From the NCBI RefSeq assembly GCF_025148635.1, contig NZ_CP102269.1, positions 3,968,001-4,032,000 of the forward strand: a stretch of DNA of 64,000 bases. Direction: 5' to 3'. Every line of letters starts with the position of its first letter. Within the stretch, counting starts at the first letter, position 1. This document shows positions 53,460-60,836 of this stretch, piece after piece. The position numbers and the translations under genes were made by a program. The notes beneath the pieces were generated by a model. The model was not told where the DNA came from. It worked only from the letters and a program-made list of their open reading frames with translations, and did not search any database. The DNA comes from Butyricimonas virosa. Lineage in GTDB: Bacteria; Bacteroidota; Bacteroidia; Bacteroidales; Marinifilaceae.

Positions 53460-55595
53460 TTATAATTTTATTGTTATAGATGCCCCGAATCGAGAGGGAG
53501 CACCGGATTGGCCGGATTTCATGTATTCCGGTAAATTATTTCCCACGGGACTGTTGAACATATAGCAAAAGAAATTTTTATCTAAAATGTTCTTACCCCA
53601 GACGTGGAAATCAATGTGTTTACCGGAAATACCCAGATCCATGTTCCAAAGGAAATAGGGATCTTGTTTCATGGTGTTTGCCTCGTCAAAATATTGGGTT
53701 CCGAAACCGGTAACAGACGTGGTTGCCGTGAAAGATTTGAATAACGAGGACTTTATTGCTTGGGTGTACGATATCCCCGTGTTCATCGTGAATTCCGGGG
53801 CCATGACAATTTTATTACCCTCGTATTCCTTGGTTAAGTGGTGATAGTATTCCGAATCGCTATATCCGGAGGAAAGAAAGTAAACCAGTCGCGGCAGGCA
53901 TTCCCAGCTTAAATCGATCTCCGCTCCAATACTGCGAGCGTCTCCCGCGTTCTTGATAATCGGTCCCATCATTTCCATAACGAAGATTTGCTGATCTTTC
54001 CAATCAATGTAAAAAAGTGCCCCATTCACGTTAAACCGTCCGTTAACGCTAAAGTATTTAGCTCCAAGTTCATAATTCCACAATGATTCTTTGTCATATT
54101 CCAACTCTACAACTTGAGTAGTCATTTCATTTGAAATGATATTGTACCCGCCGGCTTTATACCCTTTAGATATATTCAAATAGGTGGATAATTGTTCGTT
54201 CCATTTTTGTAGGACAGAGAATTTAGGCAACCAAGCCGCGTAGGAATGCTTTTCATCCCAATCGTGATAACCGGTGAACCGGTCTGCATCATGAAATAAC
54301 AAACTGTCCCGGTAGGAGAGAGACGCTTTCTCATAATCATACCTGATTCCGGCAGTAACGAACATTCCCGGTAAAAGATTTTTCACGGTAATTTGCCCGT
54401 ATCCGGCAATTCCCCAAGTGGATGTGTTGTTATAATACAACGCTTGATCCAAATCTAGCGGGAGAAGCAAATGACGTTCGGTACCGAACGTGGCTAAATA
54501 ATCATTCGTCAAGTCCTTGTAAAACCCAAATGTTCCTACCGTCCAATCGATTTTATCGCCCCGGGAGGACTGGTAGTTGATCTCTTGCGTGATCAGATCT
54601 TGTTTGGATTCTTTTCCATTTTGAAATACATCATGATACGTGAAATCTGCATCCAAAACCTGCTTATCTTTAGCCCGGGAATAGGACGTGATCCAGTTCA
54701 ACCGGGTTTGGGAAAAATGTTTTTGCACGTTTACGTACGTGGATAATAAATCCCGTTTATAGGATGCGTCCGCGTTGTAATTAACCCGGTGCCGGTGTAC
54801 TTTTAACGAATCGATGGCATGGTAAGCGTAACCGTCATCAAAGCTATGGTTGTAGTTTAGACCAAACGCCACTTTCCAAGTGGCATCCGTGAACACGCTT
54901 CCCTGGTAACGAATATCGTATGAATCCGATTTGTTCGATTTTCCCCCGGTAAAATCATTCTTGAAATACCCGTCCGTGCGATTATAGGCAAAAGACAATT
55001 TGTTGTATAGAACTTTGTTGATGGGTAAATTAGCCATAAACATGTAATTCTGAGAATTGTAACTGGAAATACCGGCTTTTGCCTGTAAAGAAAATTTTGT
55101 CGCGGGAGGATTTGTCCTGATGTTAATCAAGCCTATAATGCTGTTCCGGCCATACAAAGTGGTTTGCGGGCCTCGCAGCACTTCTATTTGCTTGATGTCG
55201 TACAAATCAAATATGAAGGCATTTTTGTCAAAAATCGGGACTCCATCCACGTACAAACCGACGGGCGGGGTTCCGGATACCGTTCCAATTCCGCGGATAT
55301 AGAGTGGGGTCGATAATTTCAAGCCACCTTCCTGCATGTAGAAATTCGGAACGATTCCCGACAAGTTGCGGAGGTCCGGATTATTCTCGTTTAATAAATT
55401 TTTCCCGCTAATCACGCTGAGGGCAACAGGAATCTCGTTAATGGATAATTCCCTTTTTTCGGCCGTGATGATAACTTCTTTTAGTTGTTTAATAGCACTG
55501 AATGTAGAGTCATTTGTTTGCACGGTCTCGGACCGCTGGGCGAACAAATGCCCGGAAATACATGTCAATAGTAAAATGCTATATATTATCCGCAT
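53460..55595 (-). CDS. TonB-dependent outer membrane receptor
   Basis: 711 residues. Signal peptide ends LFAQ; TonB box region LKEVIITAEK, plug with SVISGKNLL and VYVDGVPIFDKN-like segments and the LRGPQTTLYGRNSIIGLINI motif; barrel ends in FGASITIKL. It has no STN or carboxypeptidase-regulatory-like domain, so it is of the siderophore/cobalamin type rather than SusC. The lipoprotein downstream suggests a two-component uptake system. Substrate unknown. Confidence 0.92.
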   Translation of the reverse strand: MRIIYSILLLTCISGHLFAQRSETVQTNDSTFSAIKQLKEVIITAEKRELSINEIPVALSVISGKNLLNENNPDLRNLSGIVPNFYMQEGGLKLSTPLYIRGIGTVSGTPPVGLYVDGVPIFDKNAFIFDLYDIKQIEVLRGPQTTLYGRNSIIGLINIRTNPPATKFSLQAKAGISSYNSQNYMFMANLPINKVLYNKLSFAYNRTDGYFKNDFTGGKSNKSDSYDIRYQGSVFTDATWKVAFGLNYNHSFDDGYAYHAIDSLKVHRHRVNYNADASYKRDLLSTYVNVQKHFSQTRLNWITSYSRAKDKQVLDADFTYHDVFQNGKESKQDLITQEINYQSSRGDKIDWTVGTFGFYKDLTNDYLATFGTERHLLLPLDLDQALYYNNTSTWGIAGYGQITVKNLLPGMFVTAGIRYDYEKASLSYRDSLLFHDADRFTGYHDWDEKHSYAAWLPKFSVLQKWNEQLSTYLNISKGYKAGGYNIISNEMTTQVVELEYDKESLWNYELGAKYFSVNGRFNVNGALFYIDWKDQQIFVMEMMGPIIKNAGDARSIGAEIDLSWECLPRLVYFLSSGYSDSEYYHHLTKEYEGNKIVMAPEFTMNTGISYTQAIKSSLFKSFTATTSVTGFGTQYFDEANTMKQDPYFLWNMDLGISGKHIDFHVWGKNILDKNFFCYMFNSPVGNNLPEYMKSGQSGAPSRFGASITIKL

Positions 55596-55619
55596 TTGAT
55601 GTTGTTTTAAATTAAAGAA

Positions 55620-55790
55620 CTTATATACAATTTACAGCAAGTCAACTCCCTTATCCTTCGGGTACTCGGTAAGAAGTACTAATTTTTCCTCTGTTTATAG
55701 AGAAGGTGGCACGAAGTGACGGAGGAATTCAAGCTCCAAGACAAGCTCTTGAAGGATTACGAAAAGTAGATAAAGGGAGGGGCCCTCAAT
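55620..55790. repeat. Possible dispersed intergenic repeat with stem-loops
   Basis: A block between the TonB receptor and a small gene contains CCTCTGTTTATAGAGAAGG (stem-loop), GTGGCACGAAGTGACGGAGG and a second AAGCTC/AGCTCTTG arm, and it runs into the 3' end of the small gene. This GTCACTTCGTGCCACC-type motif resembles short intergenic repeats I have seen in other bacterial genomes, from memory only. Confidence 0.35.
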
Positions 55791-56086
55791 GCCTGTAATA
55801 CAAGGTTAGGATTGTCATAGTTAGCAAAATAGACATATTGCTTGGTTTTCGATCGATCGTCTGTTATTTTTAAGTAGGGAGAACCTGAAGAAAAAGCTGT
55901 CTCCTCGTCTTCTATGTCCTGACAGTAATATATATCGTTTTTCCCGATTCGATATTCGATAATTCTTTCCTGTCCCGGAACTGCTTCCGGAAGTCTTATT
56001 TCAGTTTGTGAATAGAAACAGATCACAAAAAAAGCAGAAACAAGCAAATAGACGAATATGTTTGCCGACGGTCCGATGAAAAACAT
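55757..56086 (-). CDS. Small hypothetical membrane-anchored protein
   Basis: 109 residues with a single N-terminal hydrophobic segment (FVYLLVSAFFVICFY) and a polar remainder (IIEYRIGKNDIYYCQDIEDEE). No family recognised. Its last codons fall in the repeat block at 55620-55790, so the native C-terminus may have been altered. Divergent from the Fur-like gene. Confidence 0.5.
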   Translation of the reverse strand: MFFIGPSANIFVYLLVSAFFVICFYSQTEIRLPEAVPGQERIIEYRIGKNDIYYCQDIEDEETAFSSGSPYLKITDDRSKTKQYVYFANYDNPNLVLQALRAPPFIYFS

Positions 56087-56146
56087 GGTGCAAATCTATA
56101 AAATAATTGGATATGGATGACTGAAATTCTTTGAGAACATGATTAA

Positions 56147-56161
56147 TTAGAACTGTTCTAA
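56147..56161. promoter_or_regulatory. Fur/PerR-type operator candidate 1
   Basis: TTAGAACTGTTCTAA is a perfect 7-1-7 inverted repeat, the geometry of PerR and Fur boxes, 93 bp upstream of the regulator gene. Confidence 0.6.
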
Positions 56162-56231
56162 ATTTTTGGAAAATATAATTTGAGATGTTGTATTTATAAA
56201 AAAGATAACGATATTTGCACTCGATATAAAA

Positions 56232-56246
56232 TTGTAATTATTACAA
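56232..56246. promoter_or_regulatory. Fur/PerR-type operator candidate 2
   Basis: TTGTAATTATTACAA is a perfect 7-1-7 inverted repeat close to the PerR-box consensus TTATAATnATTATAA, ending 7 bp before the regulator start. Autorepression is a direct prediction. Confidence 0.65.
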
Positions 56247-56253
56247 ATAAGAA

Positions 56254-56691
56254 ATGAATACAGTACAGGGAACACGGGAATATTTGCTAAAATATGACAT
56301 CAAACCATCCATGCAGAGAATAGCAATCATGGATTATTTGATGGAACACCGGGTACATCCGACGGCTGACGAAATTTACAATGCTTTATATCCGACTATG
56401 CCTACTTTGTCCAAAACGACAATATATAACACGATGAAATTATTCTCGGAACAGGGAGCGGTAAAAGCTCTTGTGATCGACGAGAAAAACGTGCGATTCG
56501 ACATTGACACGTCAAGTCACGCTCATTTCATGTGTTTGGGATGTGGTTGCGTGTATGACCTTCCGATTGAAAATCAAGAAGCGATGCAATTAGAAGGAGT
56601 AGGGGAGTTGATGATCACAGAAATTCATCTTTATTACAAGGGGTATTGTAAAAAATGCGCCGAAGAGAATAGAAAAAACATATTATTATAA
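56254..56691 (+). CDS. Fur family transcriptional regulator, probably PerR-like
   Basis: 145 residues. Winged helix (DYLMEHRVHPTADEIYNALY, KTTIYNTMKLFSEQGAV) and dimerisation domain with HAHFMCLGCGCVYDL and YYKGYCKKC, giving two CxxC pairs for the structural zinc. Just upstream of rubrerythrin (17 bp), with two 7-1-7 operator candidates before it, so a peroxide-sensing PerR role is likely; a Fur role is not excluded. Confidence 0.9.
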   Translation: MNTVQGTREYLLKYDIKPSMQRIAIMDYLMEHRVHPTADEIYNALYPTMPTLSKTTIYNTMKLFSEQGAVKALVIDEKNVRFDIDTSSHAHFMCLGCGCVYDLPIENQEAMQLEGVGELMITEIHLYYKGYCKKCAEENRKNILL

Positions 56692-56708
56692 CATTAAAAA
56701 AGTGCGTT

Positions 56709-57257
56709 ATGAAAAAATTTATCTGTACCGTATGTGGTTACGTGCATGAAGGAGATGAAGCTCCGGAATTTTGTCCTCAGTGTAAACAACCGAAAAGCAA
56801 GTTCAAAGAATTGGTTGAAACAGAGGGTGCTCTGACATTTGTTGACGAACATCGTCTTGGAGTTGCAAAAGGAGTTGATCCAGAAGTTCTCGAGGGATTG
56901 AGAGCACATTTCAATGGAGAATGTTCAGAAGTCGGGATGTATTTGGCCATGAGCCGCCAGGCAGATCGTGAAGGTTACCCGGAGATTGCGGAGGCTTTCA
57001 AACGTTACGCTTGGGAAGAAGCTGAACACGCGGCTAAATTTGCAGAATTATTGGGAGAATGTGTTTGGGATACCAAAACAAACTTGAAAAAACGTATGGA
57101 AGCAGAAGCTGGTGCTTGCGAGGATAAAAAACGTATTGCTACTTTGGCTAAAAAATTGGATTTGGATGCTATCCATGATACCGTTCATGAAATGTGTAAA
57201 GACGAAGCCCGTCACGGTAAAGGTTTCGAAGGCTTATATAATCGTTACTTCAAGTAA
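56709..57257 (+). CDS. rbr: Reverse rubrerythrin (NADH peroxidase, rubredoxin domain first)
   Basis: 182-residue peroxide-detoxifying di-iron protein. Rubredoxin-like Cys pairs CTVCGYVHEG and CPQCKQPKS come at the N-terminus, ahead of the ferritin-like domain (SEVGMYLAMSRQADREGY, WEEAEHAAKFAELLGE, DEARHGKGFEGLYNRYF) that supplies the di-iron ligands. This order is reversed relative to classical rubrerythrin. Co-transcribed with the PerR-like regulator and close to sodB, forming an oxidative-stress cluster. Confidence 0.95.
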   Translation: MKKFICTVCGYVHEGDEAPEFCPQCKQPKSKFKELVETEGALTFVDEHRLGVAKGVDPEVLEGLRAHFNGECSEVGMYLAMSRQADREGYPEIAEAFKRYAWEEAEHAAKFAELLGECVWDTKTNLKKRMEAEAGACEDKKRIATLAKKLDLDAIHDTVHEMCKDEARHGKGFEGLYNRYFK

Positions 57258-57285
57258 TCTATTGTAAGTTACTTTTATAATATTC

Positions 57286-57319
57286 AAAGAGATCGTCAAG
57301 GCTTAGACGATCTCTTTTT
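57286..57319 (+). terminator. Terminator after rubrerythrin
   Basis: 12-bp stem AAAGAGATCGTC / GACGATCTCTTT with an 8-base loop and following T-run. Confidence 0.92.
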
Positions 57320-57417
57320 ATTAATAAAATAGCACATTTTTTACATGTATTTCATGTAACTTTACCTTATAAGTTCCCGTAACAACACTCGAAATTGAAT
57401 TTAACACGGAGAATTGT

Positions 57418-58002
57418 ATGAGAACTTATAGATGCGAAGACGTCACTTTATCAGAGAGAGGAATTGATAGTAAAGGCTGGTTGTGTAATCCTCAAGAAAA
57501 AGGTAAAAAACCGGCGATACTTGTTTTAGGTCCTAAAGATGCCTCCAACAACACGGTATTATTACAATATGCCACGCGATTGGCAAACTATGGTTTTGTC
57601 GTTTTAGGAATGGAGGAAACTCAGGATGTAAAAGCAGCCATTGATTATTTGAGCTTGAAAGATGAAGTTGACCCGAATAAAATGTACGCCATGGGGATAT
57701 GTAACGGGACAAATGAAGTTCTGGCCAGTACAGAAGCGGAAAAACGACTAAAAGCCATTGCTCTGGTGGCGGGATGTTACAAACGCAAGGAGGCATCGCG
57801 GGTAAAAGTTCCAACCATCGTTATTCACGGGGGGAAAAACGAAAAGGAGTATCAATCCGCCCAACGCGTGTACGACACGATCTGTGCCGAGGAAAAATTA
57901 GCGATATGGGAAGGTTCTGTGACTCATGCACAATATTTCGAAGATCCTCTTGTTTTGGATAAAACGGTACGGAATGTCTTCCGTTGGTTTAAAACACATT
58001 GA
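57418..58002 (+). CDS. Alpha/beta hydrolase, dienelactone hydrolase-like (Cys nucleophile)
   Basis: 194 residues. The nucleophile elbow is GICNGT, with Cys in the position that is Cys in dienelactone hydrolases and Ser in most hydrolases. PAILVLGPKDASNNTV is the oxyanion-side strand; VPTIVIHGGKN and VTHAQYFED carry candidate acid and His. Cytoplasmic, without signal peptide. Substrate unknown. Confidence 0.8.
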   Translation: MRTYRCEDVTLSERGIDSKGWLCNPQEKGKKPAILVLGPKDASNNTVLLQYATRLANYGFVVLGMEETQDVKAAIDYLSLKDEVDPNKMYAMGICNGTNEVLASTEAEKRLKAIALVAGCYKRKEASRVKVPTIVIHGGKNEKEYQSAQRVYDTICAEEKLAIWEGSVTHAQYFEDPLVLDKTVRNVFRWFKTH

Positions 58003-58039
58003 CAACACACTATATTAGGCCTTATCTATGGGTTATGAC

Positions 58040-58182
58040 AAGGTTATACTAGGGTTATAATCTCACGCGACCGTTTCATCCCCCGTATAGCCCCCCTTTT
58101 CCCGTCCTTTCCCAAGGGCGATGAAAGAGCGATGAAAGGGAGGTGAAAGGGCCGAAAGAGATTAAATCCCTGTTATAACCTT
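58040..58182. repeat. Small element with imperfect terminal inverted repeats
   Basis: 24-nt arms at 58040-58063 and 58159-58182 match in inverted orientation at 20 of 24 positions (AAGGTTATA ends, TAATCT inside). Between them are GC-rich tracts and a direct repeat CGATGAAAG (58119-58127 and 58130-58138). No ORF. Looks like a MITE/REP-type element. Confidence 0.5.
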
Positions 58183-58226
58183 GGTAAAACTCGGGTTTTA
58201 CCTATAAACGGGTATACTTAAAAGTC

Positions 58227-59033
58227 TTACCACCACTTGTAAAAATGATGAATGGCTCCATGTCCATGTCCTATTCGGTATCCGGCTGCCGTTTCTATGG
58301 CCTCGTGCAAATAATTCAAAGCTTTTTCCACGGCTATATTCAAGGGGAAATCATGGGCTAAATAGGAAGCCACGGAGGATGATAAAGAGCATCCGGTTCC
58401 GTGCGTGTTCGGGGTGATTATTTTCTTTGCCGGGTAACGATATTCCAAATCATGCTCACAATCAATTAAAACATCTGTTATCTCTTCACATTCTAAATGC
58501 CCGGCTTTTAACAAGATATTACGAGCCCCGATACTCTTCAATGCGGGAATGGAAAGATATAAATCTTCTTGAGAGCGTATTTTCTTCCCGGAAAGAATCT
58601 CTATCTCGTAAAGATTCGGGGTGATGACGGTAGCTAATGGAAATAATTCCTTTTGCATCACGGCAATGGCTTCTTGCTGTACAAGCAGATCGCCCGAGGT
58701 CGCCACCATTACGGGGTCCACGACAATGTACTTGATCGGGTAATCGGCTAGTACTCTCGTGACGGTTTGAATCACTTCCACGGAATGTAGCATACCAATT
58801 TTGATCGCATCCACGCCAATATCGTCTAAACAAGCTCTGATTTGGGCGTCTATGACATTCACGGGAAGAGGTTCAATGGCTCTTACTCCCAATGTATTTT
58901 GAGCTGTCACGGCTGTGATGGCGGTCATAGCGAAACACCCGCAGGCCGAGATCGCTTTCAAGTCTGCTTGAACTCCGGCACCGCCACCACTATCGGAACC
59001 GGCTATAGATAATACTCTCTTGTAGGTTTTCAT
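58227..59033 (-). CDS. thiD: Hydroxymethylpyrimidine/phosphomethylpyrimidine kinase
   Basis: Thiamine pyrimidine branch: phosphorylates HMP and HMP-P. 268 residues with AGSDSGGGAGVQADLKA, ITAVTAQNTLGV, LPVNVIDAQIRA, and NTHGTGCSLSSSVA, which holds the catalytic region. Separated by 14 bp from the methyltransferase gene on the same strand. Confidence 0.96.
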   Translation of the reverse strand: MKTYKRVLSIAGSDSGGGAGVQADLKAISACGCFAMTAITAVTAQNTLGVRAIEPLPVNVIDAQIRACLDDIGVDAIKIGMLHSVEVIQTVTRVLADYPIKYIVVDPVMVATSGDLLVQQEAIAVMQKELFPLATVITPNLYEIEILSGKKIRSQEDLYLSIPALKSIGARNILLKAGHLECEEITDVLIDCEHDLEYRYPAKKIITPNTHGTGCSLSSSVASYLAHDFPLNIAVEKALNYLHEAIETAAGYRIGHGHGAIHHFYKWW

Positions 59034-59047
59034 GACAAGTATCAGGT

Positions 59048-59755
59048 TTAGAATGATCGGGCATATAATACGAAAATCGTCGGACGTTTATTTATATCCG
59101 GGTTCACGTGTTTCCAATCCTTTATTAACATGGTTTTTATGTATTCATTTTCTGTCGTAATATCACAGGCTATTGTGAGGCGTGTGGTGGGAGACAGGGT
59201 AGCTATCATATCCTCGAATAATTGCACGTTCCGGTAGGGGGTCTCGATAAATAATTGTGTCCGGTTCTCCACGGCAGATTGTTTCTCGTAAGTTTTCAAC
59301 GTTTTAATACGTTCCGGCTTGGAAATGGGCAAATAACCATTAAACGAAAAGTTTTGCCCGTTAGCCCCGGAGGCTACCAGAGCCAATAAAATTGAAGAGG
59401 GACCGACTAAAGGAATTACCTGATAACCGTGTTTATGGGCTAATGCCACCAATTCTGCTCCCGGGTCTGCAATACCGGGGCATCCGGCCTCGGAGATAAT
59501 GCCCATATCTTGATCGGCCAGGTAGGGGAGATAGGTTTCAATATCTTTTATATCCGAATGTTCATTCAAGTCTAAGAAAACGAGTTCGTCAATATTTATG
59601 GCCTTATCTATTTTCTTTAAATAACGCCGGGTATTTTTCACGTTTTCAGTTGCAAAAACTTTGATATTCTTAATGATATGGATTACATCACCAGGAATAA
59701 CCCGCTCTATCGGTGTTTCCCCAAGTAAATTGGGGAGCAAATATAATTTTCCCAT
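59048..59755 (-). CDS. Tetrapyrrole-methylase-fold SAM methyltransferase, RsmI-like
   Basis: About 235 residues from ATG 59755 (MGKLYLLPNLLG). Motifs: ISEAGCPGIADPGAELV, LVGPSSILLALVASG, FNGYLPISKPER, as in 16S rRNA 2'-O-cytidine methyltransferase RsmI, although this is a shorter, Bacteroidetes-typical paralogue. rRNA modification is likely; target not proven. Confidence 0.88.
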   Translation of the reverse strand: MGKLYLLPNLLGETPIERVIPGDVIHIIKNIKVFATENVKNTRRYLKKIDKAINIDELVFLDLNEHSDIKDIETYLPYLADQDMGIISEAGCPGIADPGAELVALAHKHGYQVIPLVGPSSILLALVASGANGQNFSFNGYLPISKPERIKTLKTYEKQSAVENRTQLFIETPYRNVQLFEDMIATLSPTTRLTIACDITTENEYIKTMLIKDWKHVNPDINKRPTIFVLYARSF

Positions 59756-59878
59756 AATAAAATGTTTGGGGCAAATATACAGGATTATTCCGAATCTTAT
59801 TATTTTTGCATGACACAATAAAACGTTCTACATGGAATTTTCGATGTCAGAATATAATTATTTTTCAGTCTTCAACAG

Positions 59879-60640
59879 ATGAAAGTAACGATTTTAGGAA
59901 GTGGAACTTCACAAGGGGTTCCCGTTATTGCTTGCGAATGTCCTGTTTGTCGCTCTACGGATGAGCATGACAAACGTTTAAGGTGTTCTGCCATGATTGA
60001 TATCGGGGACAAGAAACTGATTATAGACGCCGGACCCGATTTCCGGACTCAAATGCTACGAGCCGGGGTAAAGGACGTGACTGCCTTGCTGTTGACGCAC
60101 GAACATAAAGATCATATCGGGGGATTGGATGATATTCGGGCTTTTAATTGGGTCAAAAACGGAGAGGTTGACATTTATTGTAACCGGAGGACGAAAGACA
60201 TTATCTGCAAGGATTATGATTACGCTTTTGCAGAATTCCGTTATCCCGGTGTTCCGGAAATGAATATTCATGTGGTAGATGAAGCCCCATTCTGGATCGA
60301 TGATATTAAGATTGAACCCATTACGGTCATGCATCATAAGCTTCCCGTGACGGCATTCCGTATTGATAATTTCGCTTATATCACGGATGCGAATTTCATA
60401 TCGGAGGTAAGCATGAAGAAATTGGAGGGGGTCGAATACATGGTCATCAATGCTTTGCGTAAAGAAATCCACCTTTCTCACTTTACGTTGAATCAAGCCA
60501 TTGATGTGGTGAAAAGCTTACACGTGAAACAGGCCTACATCACACATATCGGTCATCAGATGGGATTACATGAAGAGGTCTCGCGGGAATTACCAGAAAA
60601 TATACAACTGGCTCATGATATGTTATCATTTGAGTTCTAA
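59879..60640 (+). CDS. MBL-fold metallo-hydrolase (PhnP-like)
   Basis: 253 residues. TILGSGTSQGVPVIACEC with a CxC-x-C zinc site (ACECPVCRS), the beta-lactamase-fold motif LLTHEHKDHIGG, HH in VMHHKLPV, ITDAN and ITHIGHQMG. Similar to PhnP cyclic phosphodiesterases and lipoyl/octanoyl-transferase-like hydrolases. Probably a phosphodiesterase. Confidence 0.9.
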   Translation: MKVTILGSGTSQGVPVIACECPVCRSTDEHDKRLRCSAMIDIGDKKLIIDAGPDFRTQMLRAGVKDVTALLLTHEHKDHIGGLDDIRAFNWVKNGEVDIYCNRRTKDIICKDYDYAFAEFRYPGVPEMNIHVVDEAPFWIDDIKIEPITVMHHKLPVTAFRIDNFAYITDANFISEVSMKKLEGVEYMVINALRKEIHLSHFTLNQAIDVVKSLHVKQAYITHIGHQMGLHEEVSRELPENIQLAHDMLSFEF

Positions 60641-60747
60641 AATCTTATTGTCCGCTCCGATTTCCTTTTTGTTAAATGCTTGCTGAAAGGCAAGAGTGAA
60701 TGTGAATAAAAAAGGACTTAAAATTTCCGTTAATCCACTGTTTTTAT

Positions 60748-60755
60748 TACATTTG
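60748..60755 (+). promoter_or_regulatory. -7 element upstream of gyrA
   Basis: TACATTTG matches TAnnTTTG, 81 bp before gyrA; a weak -33 box TTTC lies 20 bp upstream (60724-60727). Confidence 0.45.
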
Positions 60756-60836
60756 TGGGATTTTAGTAATATAGGGGTGAAATTTAGAATAATGCCCTAT
60801 AAAACAATGCGTTAATAGTGTAATTTAATATTATAA

